This document shows positions 19,931 to 29,511 of a stretch of 64,000 bases of DNA, one piece after another (the stretch's first letter is position 1; every line of letters starts with the position of its first letter). Below the pieces are notes generated by a model. That model was not told where the DNA came from. It saw nothing but the letters and a program-made list of their open reading frames with translations, and made no database searches. The translations under genes were made by a program, and so were the position numbers. The stretch is from Amphiura filiformis (Eukaryota > Echinodermata > Ophiuroidea > Amphilepidida > Amphiuridae), in contig NC_092631.1 of assembly GCF_039555335.1 (NCBI RefSeq), positions 14,918,305 to 14,982,304 on the forward strand, read 5' to 3'.

Positions 19931-20880
19931 AATGTACGATCTTTTTTCAGAATATACCTTTATTTTTTTCAAAACCGAATTTTGACATATTTGTAATACT
20001 TACACACGTTCCAACTTACATCTATGAGCAAACTGTCAAATTTGCCCTATTTGTAGTAAAACGGTATGTTTTCTGTTCGTCCGACATATTATCATAATTT
20101 TCAGATTATGATATGTCGGAACGATCGCAAATCTTAGTCTCCTGCGTAGGAGACTAACTCTAAGGCCGTCCTAATCCAAAAAGTGCGAGATATTTCGAAT
20201 GATAGAGGTGAAGTTTATGATGTTGTTTCTTTGCAAATTTCTAATGTTTTTCGCGTCCAAATGTATTGGGAACTTTCATAATGATTGCATATTCAACAAC
20301 TCCTCCTATACCTTTGTACAGGAGCCAACCGTTGTTAATCCATGATGAATCCACACTTTTACTGTAGCGTATACGCGAACGCGAGCGAGACTACGCGTTA
20401 CGCGAGAGTGCGTAAAATTCGTCATGCCTGGAACCTGTGTGCGTATGCAAGCTTTACAACTTGAATTCAGTATTTTTCAGGTAGCGGCTAAACATTGCAG
20501 TTTTATTCTGTAGTTTTAGTGCTGATATCAACAGAGAAATCATCGAAGTTTTTGTAAGGCTGAGTGGCAATGATTTTAACTGACATTCCTCATGAAATAA
20601 TCATGTGAATTATACGATCTTTAGCTTCTTTTCGTTGTTGAAATGGATTCAATTATGTTTCACCGTTGTTCATCACCGTTTAACAACTCGCGTCCGGCGC
20701 GTCTGCGTGGTTTACTTCGCTCGTAAAGTACTTAGTCTCCTACTTCGCGAAGTAAACCACGCAGACGACGCGGCCGCATCGTTGTTAAACGGTGATGAAC
20801 AACGGTGAAACATGATTGAATCCCTAATTAACAATTTTATCATTTTGGAAGAAAAAAAATCTAAAAATTTAAAACGAGGC
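19931..20880. mobile_element. Inserted repeat between ZNF2 and its remnants
   Basis: The part at 19931-20110 (TGTACGATCTTTTTTCAGAA through GACATATTATCATAATTTTC) is homologous to 45205-45380 inside the TTAA element at 44755, so it is a piece of that family. The part at 20645-20822 is a long hairpin listed separately. The rest (20110-20640) shows no gene. Unit 3 has finger remnants next to its gene without this insertion. Confidence 0.55.
20645..20822. repeat. Long hairpin, about 75-bp arms
   Basis: The left arm (GGATTCAATTATGTTTCACC, GTTGTTCATCACCGTTTAAC, then CGTCTGCGTGGTTTACTTCG) pairs almost perfectly with the right arm ending TGAAACATGATTGAATCC. The loop is about 20 bp. The arms are so similar that the structure must be recent or maintained. 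The open frame at 20605-20808 is a by-product. Confidence 0.75.
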
Positions 20881-20881
20881 T

Positions 20882-22511
20882 TTAAAAGGCTACTCCATTA
20901 TGTATTCGTTCATGTGTCTTCAAATTACCCGACGTTGTGCAACTTTTGTTACAAAATTTACATTTAAAAGGCTTCTCCTTGGTATGTATGCGTTCATGCT
21001 CCTTCAAGTGACCTGACCGTGTAAAGCTTTTATTGCAAAATGTGCATTTAAAAGGCTTCTCTCCAGTATGAACATGTTCATGTCTCTTCATATCACCTGA
21101 CCGTGTGAAACCTTTGTTACAAAATGTACACCTAAAAAGGCTTCTCTTTATTATGAGTGCGTCCGTGTTTCTTCAAATTACTTGACGTTGTGAAACCTTT
21201 GTTACAAAATGTACATTTAAAAGGTTTCTCTTTAGTATGTATACGTTCGTGCTCCTTCAAATGACCTGATTGTGTAAAGCCTTTGTTACAAAATGTACAC
21301 TTAAAAGGTTTTTCTTCAGTATGCGTTCTCTCATGTGTCTTCAAATTACCTGATTGTGTAAAGCCTTTGTTACAATATGTACACCTAAATGGTGTCTCCC
21401 CAGTATGAATACGTTCATGTATCTTCAAATTACCTGACGTTGTAAAGCCTTTGTTACAAAATGTACACATAAATGGTGTATCTCTAGTATGTGTACGTTC
21501 ATGCATCTTCAAATTACCTGACTGTGTAAAACCTTTGTTACAAAATGTACACCTAAATGGCTTCTCTTTAGTATGAGTACGTCCATGTCTCTTCAAATTA
21601 CTGGACGATGTGAAACCTTTGTTACAAAATGTACACTTAAAAGGCTTCTCATTAGAATGAATACGTTCATGTTTCTTCAAACAACTTGACGATGTGAAGC
21701 CTTTTTTACAAAATGTACACCTAAAAGACTTCACTTTAGTATGTATTCGTTCATGTATCTTCAAATGACCTGATTGTGTAAAGCCTTTGTTACAAAATGT
21801 ACATTTAAAAGGCTTCTCCATAGTATGTATACGTTCATGCTCCTTCAAGTGATGTGAACGACTAAAGCCTTTACTGCAAAATGTACACCTAAAAGGCTTC
21901 TCTTTAGAATGAACACGTTCATGTTTATTCAAACTATCCGAGGTTGTGAAACATTTGTTACAAAATGTACATTCAAAATGTTTTTCCTTGTGTAATCCTT
22001 TATCCATTGTGTTGTGTCTTCTTCGACTCGTGGATGATTCTCCTGATGCGACAGAAGACCTTGAAGCTTGGTCGTAATTCCTTGGCCGATCGCTACCTTT
22101 ACCATGAACCAGTTTACCCTGCCTATCCTGTTGCTGTTTTTTGCACTTCGTCTTGAGTTTAGAAATAGTGGCACCTTTCTTTGCATACTTATTTGACATT
22201 TTCTTTCCACCTTGGTGCGTCCTGTCAAGCTGTTGGAATGGTTCATGCGTGTCTTCAAGTCCTGCCTTGTTTCTCTTCTGCTGTTTGTTTCTTGACTTTT
22301 GCATATTGCATTCACTGCGTTTCGTCTTTTGAGCCATGGACGTCATGTATCTCGCTTTGTTCTTGTAGTCATACCAGTAAGGACGGATTCCCATTTCATG
22401 GTGTCTTTTATGAGACAAATATCGTAACACTTTGTTGTAAAATCTCTGCCCGCAATATTTACATACATGCGGCATTAAGTAGTCCCACTCACGTGGACGT
22501 CTATTTGGCAT
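20882..22511 (-). CDS. ZNF2, C2H2 zinc-finger protein with 13 fingers, one frame break
   Basis: Start ATG at 22511, with the same N-terminal domain as ZNF1 (MPNRRPREWDYLMPHVCKYC). The first frame (21132-22511) encodes the N-terminal domain, the basic linker and ten fingers. It then breaks inside the linker of finger 11, where the + strand has CCTAAAAAGGC instead of the CCTAAAAGGC found in other fingers, one extra A. In the shifted frame three more fingers follow to a stop at 20882. Finger 13 has Cys for the conserved Phe (KSC) and ends HNGVAF. Fingers 1 and 2 (linkers SKEKP and TMEKP) match ZNF3 and ZNF4 most closely. If the extra A is a sequencing error the gene is intact with about 540 residues; otherwise it makes a ten-finger protein. 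Predicted nuclear DNA-binding factor, target unknown. Confidence 0.88.
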
Positions 22512-22535
22512 TGTCTGTTATGGAAACAAGTAAAA
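22512..22535 (-). other. Splice acceptor before the ZNF2 coding exon
   Basis: TTTACTTGTTTCCATAACAG precedes ACA-ATG on the minus strand, matching the acceptor of ZNF1 in place and form. Confidence 0.55.
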
Positions 22536-22559
22536 AAATACATACGATTAGCGAAAGAA

Positions 22560-22801
22560 ATACTATACAGGGTGTATCAAAATAAAGTACACAGTTTGAA
22601 ATGTGCCACTAGATAAAAAGGTGAGGCATTCGGTCAAAATGCTAGAGTTGATAGCTGAATCAACATCTTGTCCTCCCACAACTGTAAAATTACTGGCGTG
22701 TGACTACTAGTAAGGACTCAGTTGCTAGTAAAAAGGCGAGTAAAAATGCAGTTGTGCGAAGTCTCTTATAATCAAAGCAACATGAAAATAACATGTTTGA
22801 C
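22560..22801 (-). mobile_element. End of the decayed Tc1/mariner-like element, ZNF2 intron
   Basis: CAGGGTGTATCAAAATAAAG at 22569 and the following 230 bp match the ZNF1 intron. The transposase remnant kept in units 1, 3 and 4 is missing here, lost with the right part of the unit intron. Confidence 0.6.
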
Positions 22802-23190
22802 CCCGGGGGCACTTCAATATGGATATAGGTGTAGGGCTGGCACTTTCGCACTAAGTGGCATTCGGTGAGAGCAAAATTTAAAAAATATAGGGTCATTGGG
22901 TGAGAGTATGATTTTTGGCCCGGGATTTTTGGCATTCGGTGAGAACAAAATGGAAAAAATATGGGGTTATTGGGTAAGAACATGACCTTTTTTAAATGGA
23001 ATCTTTGGGTGAGCGCCGAAACAGCGCCACAGAAACCTCGAAAATTGAATTTCTAGTCCTAAATGTCTTCAAATTTCTTTGTTTTGTTTTTTCAAAATAA
23101 GTAACAAAATCAGTGATAAATGAAAGTTGCTGTTCAAATTGAACTTGTAATGGTCTTTGGGTGACAGATCAAATGGAAAAATAGGGGTGA
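22802..23190. mobile_element. Truncated CCCCGGGGG element in the ZNF2 intron
   Basis: The left end (CCCCGGGGGCACTTCAATAT) and the GGTGAGAGC repeats match 13230-13712, but the right end is lost: at GGGGTGACAGAGCATG the sequence passes into unrelated DNA. Its presence at the same site in units 1 and 2, but not 3 and 4, groups these two introns. Confidence 0.75.
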
Positions 23191-24178
23191 CAGAGCATGC
23201 TTTAATTTGCGTGTTGCGCCATTTCCAGTACGCAACCGTAACATCGCGTTTCTCATTTTTGTTTACCGCGCTCGCAGACATTCTCTATTTTCTCACTTTG
23301 ATAAAGTAGGCCTACTTTTGTACGAAACGTCAGTATATAATTTTATGTTAGTAAACATCGTTGAACACCACCAATTTGTTCAATCTACTTTTTACTTTTT
23401 CTATGCGATGTTACGTGGGAATCCTAACTTTTATTTACTAAGCTGGATTTTGCAGAAAATCCCATTGAAATTAAACAACCAGTTCCAAAGATATGAGTAA
23501 TTAAAGAGTTTCAAAAACAAAAGGAAATAGTTCCTTTGTTTGGCTATATCTCAAAATCAATATTTCCGAGTTCCGACTGATTTTGCTTGATCGCATCACA
23601 TTACATAGAACTGGTCGTTCAATTTAAATAGGTTTTTTTTTGCAAAATGCAGCTTTGTAAATGTTTTTTACTCTCATTAAGAAACTGAAAATTTATTATT
23701 TCCGAGTTCCGACTGATTTTGCCTGATCGCATCACATATGATAGACCCTACAATGTACATCTTAAATTTCACCTTTTAAAAACGGGTGATGTGTCGCAAA
23801 CTAGAAACAACATCGAACATATAAAAACCTGAGATGAAAATTTAATTTTCGTCTCAGATAAAAACTGGATCTGGCAGATGATCTTATTCATCATCATTAA
23901 TTTGTCAGCATCGATTAATTATTGGTACATCTTAAATTTCACATTTTTTACATTATCCGTAAACTTGAAAACAGAGAAAAAAAAAAAACAACAACAAAAA
24001 ACAAAACAAACAAAAACAGCCACAACCCCGCAAATTAATAATAATAATAATAAAACAACCACCGAGCAAGGTCCGAAACATGAATCTTATGTAGGCCTAT
24101 ACATGTACAGGACTAGTGTAATGTGTTTTGCCTTCGGGTTTTATAATCTTTGGTTTTAAAGCCATGTAAGTTACTCAC
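23191..24178. other. ZNF2 intron remainder, no gene
   Basis: The part at 23200-23740 is private to this unit. It holds a 40-bp direct duplication (TTTCCGAGTTCCGACTGATT at about 23568 and 23700). From about 23750 the unit intron resumes, with the A-rich tract at 23975-24060. The short open frame at 23207-23500 has no recognisable domain and no support as a gene. Confidence 0.5.
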
Positions 24179-24345
24179 CATGCTCACCCGCACCGTCTTT
24201 ACGAAATAACTCAAGGATATCCAAATTCTACTCACGATCAACGTACACCAACGACACCATTAAAAGTCCACAAATAACACAGGGCATAAATAACAGACAA
24301 CACGAGCTTAAGAACAGCAGCGCTGACTGAACTGACACTCTGGTA
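24179..24345 (-). other. Candidate 5' exon of ZNF2
   Basis: The minus strand reads GGTGCGGGTGAGCATG followed by the donor GTGAGTAACT (24169-24178). As in the other units, the ATG joins in frame to the coding exon. The exon sequence is conserved in units 3 and 4. Confidence 0.45.
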
Positions 24346-24708
24346 GTTTAAGTTCAGTTCCGAATACTACACGGTTTCCTAGCCAGCTTGACAACAGCAT
24401 GCATGGATGATGCATTCATCCTACTTGACTTTCATGACAACGATGCATGCCTATTGTTATTTAAATAACATGAATCAATTGATTAAGATGAACTAGCTAT
24501 CACGTTCGATCGATCGATGAAAAACTTTCAGTTATATATTTGAGGATGTCTATTTTGGAAGATTTATGATTGAATAAAACTTCCTTTATAATAAAAATTC
24601 CTTTATAATAAAAAAGGAATGGGGCAGCCAATGGGAGCTTTGATGTGATGTGCTGAAATGTAACCGTTTGGATACAATTTTCTTCTTTAAAACAATAATG
24701 TACGAGCG
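24346..24708. other. Unit flank, no gene
   Basis: Matches 15060-15430 and 61440-61730. It includes GCATGCATGGATGATGCATT, the ATTTAAAT palindrome and CACGTTCGATCGATCGATGA. No coding sequence. Confidence 0.5.
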
Positions 24709-24710
24709 TA

Positions 24711-25127
24711 TATGTGACCCGTTACAGCAAAAGGTACCTTAAGTCGGGAGCTACATATGCCTTATTTTGCTAGTAACAAATGCATTCTAAACCAATCATT
24801 AATCCTATTGTTGTAGAGGATAATAAGCTTGTACCTGTCTATAGAACTGTTTGTTATACAGCTCTAGTCTTTATTTGATATGGCTAATCCCTGTTCAAGT
24901 GGCATGAGTGGTGGGTTACAAAAGCATTGTATTGTATTTGTATAGGTATGTATTAGCCACCCACTAACAATGAGAGTACATTCCTGAACCTCGTTGACTT
25001 GTAAATGATTTGAAATGACCGCCACTTCAGATTGTCATTATTGTTTGATATTTTCTGCCAACATTGGGGAAAAAGAGACACTTGTAGCAGCCGACATAAG
25101 GTACCTTTCGCTGTAACGGGTCACATA
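24711..25127. mobile_element. TATGTGACCC MITE
   Basis: The inverted ends TATGTGACCCGTTACAGCAA and TTCGCTGTAACGGGTCACAT continue for about 36 bp (GGTACCTTAAGTCGG). TA flanks both sides. Unit 1 has the empty site (AATAATGTAACATTAGC, about 15429-15445); eight extra bases lie to the left of the insertion in this unit. No coding sequence. Confidence 0.85.
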
Positions 25128-25914
25128 TAACATTAGCATAGTAAGCAAAGAAAGATTAGGAAATGTAAAGCATATTTATAACAGTGAGAGAGGTGTAAAT
25201 TTGTACTTCATGTGATGTAAGAGGATTGGTTTCAAATAAAAACGAATATAGATCATTCCATTTTACATTCCATTTCACTAAACTTTCTTACGAACACCTC
25301 GTAAGTAATATGGATTTACTACAGGGACCCTTCGTAAAGTTGCGTCTAGTATTGGGTATGCGTAACTTTGCGAATGGTTATTCAAATGACTCACTTTTTT
25401 TTGTGGGTGTTGAGTTACAAAGGGTTAAAAGTTTAGTTAAATGTACTCCTAGTTCTTGAGTTAACGGAAAGTCGGCGCGGATATCAGGTTTTAAGCGCAT
25501 TTGAACTTGTTCAACATGTTTAAGCGATACAAAAGTCACAATGTATTGAGTTGTTTTTTTAACCCATTGTGTATTTCAAACAAAGATGACAGCCTATACG
25601 CACAGGATTTGAAGGATTTTTAAAGGTAAATGTTTTAAATAACACTTACAACGAATGTCAATTGCTACTACCGCGCTTGATTATCCAGGGATAGTCTTAG
25701 GCCTACCTCTGTTTTTGTTTTGTTTTAATAAGAAACCATGTTTATCGATGGAATTCCTGGTTCCTTGATCGACAAAGCAGGTTTTAGATCAAGAAATCGG
25801 ACACCAGGCTCTTTACCGTGGAAACCAGCCTTTTCTACTTTATCATGTTTATTGGACAAAATATGTGACATACGACATGTACGAGTGCGCGTTTATATGC
25901 TGTTTGTTTATTCC
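25128..25914. other. Unit flank up to the RTE insertion, no gene
   Basis: Matches 61740-62664 of unit 4, with local differences. A short inverted motif (CTTGATCGACAAAGCAGG and GGTTTTAGATCAAG, about 25762-25795) is shared. The open frames are not supported as genes. The last bases, TTATTCC (25908-25914), are the left target duplication of the RTE element. Confidence 0.55.
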
Positions 25915-26369
25915 TTTGGACACAGGATGTTGTGATGCGTCTAGTGCTTTAGCGAGGTAGATTAGTTTAGCATGTAGTTTAGTGCTTGCAATTTCTGCTT
26001 TCAGCTTCTGCCGCTGGCTAGCCGTAAGGTGAAAAAGGAAGCAGATTGAGTAAGTCTTCCCCTGCCAGTACATAGCCTCTCCTACATCAAGACTCTTACA
26101 GTGCCTCCCAGCGACAACACACGGTAACTGGGTACCCCACGGACCCAGGCAAAACTGTAAGGGATCTCGGAGCAGCATTGGGCCCCAGAGATGCGGCGTG
26201 CAGGCCCACCGGCGTGTGGACATGCCCTGGCGCCCATCAACCAAGCCCCAGCTATGGGTCAAATAGCTCCACCTATGGGTAAATAGGCGGAGAGACTGGT
26301 TTCGTAGCCCAGTAAAGCCGTCAGTCTAGGAGTTGGAGCTCTGATATAAAGTCCCCCTTCCAACCCACA

Positions 26370-27020
26370 TTGGGCCAGTGTGGAAGGGTAGGCCCAACTA
26401 ACCAGCATGACAGACACAAGAAGGCAAAGGCCCCAGTCCCCAGCAGCTCATTTGCTCCGGACCAAGGTGGCGGTTCGTCAAAGCAAGGAGTAGGGGGTGC
26501 TAAGAATCCCTGGGTAAGAACAGGCCACCAATGGAATTTGACCATTGCAACATATAATGTGAGATCACTGTTGCAGGAAGAAAGACTAGTGGAGTTGGAA
26601 GAAGAACTAGAAGGGGTAAAATGGGACATCATCGGATTGGGTGAAGTCCGAAGAAGAGGAGAAGATTTCACAGAGTTAAAGAGTGGCCACCATTTCTACC
26701 ACATTGGAACCAAGGACAAAAGTGAAGCAGGGGTCGGCTTCCTGATACACAAAAGCATCGCAGGAAATATAACTGAGGTCAAAGGTATAAATGAACGCCT
26801 AGCTCAGCTGACAGTAAAAATAAACAAGAGATACAAGATAAAAGTTATTCAAGTCTACGCTCCAACCTCAACACACAATGATGAAGAGGTGGACAAACTC
26901 TATGAGGAAATAACTGAACTACTAAAGAACAGCAAGACTCAATTCACAATAGTAATGGGTGACTTTAATGCCAAAGTTGGAAAAAGAGAGGATGGAGAAG
27001 AGTGCACAATAATTTGGTAA
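26370..27020 (+). CDS. RTE LINE, endonuclease part
   Basis: Apurinic-type endonuclease needed for target-primed insertion. Visible motifs: TIATYNVRSL (Asn), GLGEVRRRGE (catalytic Glu), QVYAPTS and MGDFNAKVG (Asp/Asn). The final SDH motif (VGSDHRMVM) is encoded further on, near 27240, in another frame. The frame opens at a TTG with no in-frame ATG close by, so the true start is unsure. A frame break near 27010 ends this segment. Confidence 0.85.
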   Translation: MGQCGRVGPTNQHDRHKKAKAPVPSSSFAPDQGGGSSKQGVGGAKNPWVRTGHQWNLTIATYNVRSLLQEERLVELEEELEGVKWDIIGLGEVRRRGEDFTELKSGHHFYHIGTKDKSEAGVGFLIHKSIAGNITEVKGINERLAQLTVKINKRYKIKVIQVYAPTSTHNDEEVDKLYEEITELLKNSKTQFTIVMGDFNAKVGKREDGEECTIIW

Positions 27021-27339
27021 GTTTGGGAGTGGAGAACGAAATGATAGGGGTGACCGACTCATCGAATTCTCAATCAGTAACAAGCTGAAAATAATGAACA
27101 CTTTTTTTAAAAGCCAGCAAGTAGGAAATGGACCTGGAGAAGCCCAGATGGAAGCACAAAGAATGAAATTGACTTCATTCTCACAGACAGTCCACACATC
27201 ATTCAAGACGTAAAGACAGTCAACAAAGTGAATGTAGGTAGTGACCACAGGATGGTAATGAGCAAGTTAAAAAATCAACACCAGACTAGAGAGACATAAA
27301 TTACTAAGACCAAAGCAGAGCAGCATCAACCTAGAGAAG

Positions 27340-28527
27340 TTGCAGGAAAAGAGAATAGAATTCCAACTGCAGCTGCAAAACCAGTTCCAACTTTTGGCAG
27401 ATGAATGTCCAGAAGAGAGGACTCTAGAATTATGGAATGACCAGATAGTGGAAACAACACAAAAACTGGCCATGGATATTGCAGGAAAGAAACCAAAGAC
27501 TCGAGAAACAAAGATATCAGATTCGACCAGAACACTCATGGAGAAGAGAAGATCGATGAAAGCAGAGGGAACAAACATACAGCGGGTTGAATATACAGAC
27601 ACCTGCAAGACAATCAGGAAAAAGCTACGGGAAGATATACGGAGCTACAACACCAAGATGATCAAATCCACAATTGAGGAAAACAAAAGTCTGAAGAAAA
27701 CCTATAAGAAACTAGCGCAGGGGAAACAGAAAATTACAAGCCTCCTCGATAGTAATGGGCAAGAAATCACAGACCAAGACGAAATTCTGAAAAGGATAGA
27801 AGAATTCTATGAACAATTATATGCCAGTGACACAGAAACAGATGAACCAGGAGAACCACAAGAAGAAATACCCAATGTCACAAATTGGGAGGTACAGCAT
27901 GCTGTAAACCAAATGAAGAGAGGAAAGTCTCCTGGACCGGACAATGTGCTCATCGACACAATCAAAGAAGGAGGGGACATCATAACCAAAGAACTAGCTA
28001 AGCTGTATACAACATGTATGCAAAAAGGGAGAGTGCCACATCAGTGGAAAGAAGCCACTATGATCATTTTGCACAAGAAGGGGGACAAGCGAGACCTAAA
28101 GAACTATAGACCCATCAGTCTCCTCTCAAACTTGTACAAGCTGTACACAAGGTTACTAACAAACCGACTTGAAATCATCCTAGACGGAAATCAACCAAGG
28201 GAACAGGCAGGCTTCAGGAAAGGCTTTTCAACCATGGATCACATCCACACCATCAACCAACTAAAGGAGAAATGCCAGGAGTATAACATTCCGCTCTGCG
28301 TAGCTTTTATAGATTACGAGAAGGCATTTGATTCTGTTGAAACCAGTCCAGTCCTGAATGCACTCAAAGAACAAGGAATCAACAATGCATACCTGAAGAT
28401 CTTCAAAGACATCTACTCAGATTGCTACAACACAGTCAAAATGCACAAAGACAGTGACAGAATTATGATAAAGAAGGGCGTGCGTCAGGGGACACTATCT
28501 CACCGAAGCTTTTTATATTTTTTTTAG
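27340..28527 (+). CDS. RTE LINE, linker and reverse transcriptase, first part
   Basis: A coiled, Lys/Glu-rich linker is followed by reverse-transcriptase motifs: RGKSPGPDNVLI, ILHKKGDKRDLKNYRPISLL, QAGFRKGFSTMDH, VAFIDYEKAFDSV (catalytic Asp) and GVRQG. After GVRQG the frame is lost; a G run is one base short there, and the usual continuation is found in the next frame. Confidence 0.88.
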   Translation: MQEKRIEFQLQLQNQFQLLADECPEERTLELWNDQIVETTQKLAMDIAGKKPKTRETKISDSTRTLMEKRRSMKAEGTNIQRVEYTDTCKTIRKKLREDIRSYNTKMIKSTIEENKSLKKTYKKLAQGKQKITSLLDSNGQEITDQDEILKRIEEFYEQLYASDTETDEPGEPQEEIPNVTNWEVQHAVNQMKRGKSPGPDNVLIDTIKEGGDIITKELAKLYTTCMQKGRVPHQWKEATMIILHKKGDKRDLKNYRPISLLSNLYKLYTRLLTNRLEIILDGNQPREQAGFRKGFSTMDHIHTINQLKEKCQEYNIPLCVAFIDYEKAFDSVETSPVLNALKEQGINNAYLKIFKDIYSDCYNTVKMHKDSDRIMIKKGVRQGTLSHRSFLYFF

Positions 28528-28586
28528 AAGGAATTTTCAAAACACTCGACTGGAGCAAGAAAGGAATCAACATAAACGGAGAGCAC

Positions 28587-29372
28587 ATGAGCCACTTACG
28601 CTTTGCAGATGATATTGTCACAATATCAAGCAACTTAAATGAACTTGAGACAATGCTGCAAGAGTTGGATGAGGCAAGCAGGGTAACTGGATTAAAAATG
28701 AATATGAAGAAAACAAAGGTTATGATAGGATTAGAAACAGTCCCAAAGACAGTGAAAGTAAAAGGGGTTGAAATTGAGCAGGTCGAGGAATATGTATATC
28801 TTGGACAACGCTTCTTTCTTCGAGACAAAAACCAAGACTCTGAAATTCGAAGGAGAATTAAAGCCGGGTGGCAAGCTTTTGGAAGATACAGCACCATCAT
28901 GAAAGGCAATCTTCCAATATGCCTTAAACGAAAGGTCTACAACCAATACATCCTCCCAGCTATTTCATATGGGGCAGAATCATGGACCTTAACATCAAAA
29001 ATGGAAAGAAAACTAGCAGCAGCCCAGCACAACATGGAGAGAAGTATATTAAACATCACCTACAAGGACAGGAAAACAAACAAATGGATCAGGGAGCAGA
29101 CCCAAGTTCAAGACATCTTGGAAACCATCAAAAGCAGAAAATGGACCTGGGCTGGCCATATCAGCCGCAGACAAGACAATCGTTGGAGCTCAACACTCAC
29201 ACATTGGACACCTTATGGGAGGAAGCGAAATAGAGGACGCCAACGGAAGCGATGGAGGGACGAGCTGCAAAACTACTGGGGAGAAGTGAACTGGTACCAA
29301 CAGGCACAAAACAGAGACACATGGAGACATCATGCTGAGGCCTTCATCCTGCAGTGGATTGATAATGGCTGA
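28587..29372 (+). CDS. RTE LINE, reverse transcriptase end and C-terminus
   Basis: Carries the catalytic FADDIVTIS motif, GLKMNMKKTKVM, YLGQRFFLRD, the thumb region and the RTE-type C-terminus (WAGHISRRQDNRW, RGRQRKRWRDEL). It ends with a stop 10 bp before the element's 3' end. This frame really begins upstream of 28587, directly after the break at about 28490. Confidence 0.88.
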   Translation: MSHLRFADDIVTISSNLNELETMLQELDEASRVTGLKMNMKKTKVMIGLETVPKTVKVKGVEIEQVEEYVYLGQRFFLRDKNQDSEIRRRIKAGWQAFGRYSTIMKGNLPICLKRKVYNQYILPAISYGAESWTLTSKMERKLAAAQHNMERSILNITYKDRKTNKWIREQTQVQDILETIKSRKWTWAGHISRRQDNRWSSTLTHWTPYGRKRNRGRQRKRWRDELQNYWGEVNWYQQAQNRDTWRHHAEAFILQWIDNG

Positions 29373-29382
29373 AAAAGTAAAG

Positions 29383-29511
29383 TTATTCCAGTAAATTACG
29401 CCACTCTTCACCTGGATCATACTCTGTGTTCGTAATAGCGCCGTATCTTGAAAAGTGTTTTTAGAAGGCATTTGTATTAATTTCGTATTTCAAGCATTAA
29501 TTCCCGCTGTA
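29383..29511. other. Unit flank between two insertions
   Basis: These 129 bp match 62669-62777 of unit 4 (for example GTTCGTAATAGCGCCGTATC), which has neither the RTE element nor the next transposon. Confidence 0.7.

Larger units (their letters stand above)
25915..29382 (+). mobile_element. RTE-type LINE, apparently full length, frameshifted
   Basis: A non-LTR retrotransposon of 3468 bp. TTATTCC flanks it (25908-25914 and 29383-29389), and the uninterrupted site lies in unit 4 at about 62668 (TTTATTCCAGTAAATTACGC). It has one long coding region with an APE-type endonuclease followed by reverse transcriptase, no separate ORF1, and a short A-rich 3' end (GAAAAAGTAAAG). Order, length and the C-terminal WAGHISRR / RGRQRKRWRDE region fit the RTE clade. 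Four probable frameshifts split the reading frame, most of them in homopolymer runs (about 27010, 27105, 27270, 28490). The 5' part (25915-26369) is untranslated and GC-richer. Confidence 0.9.
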
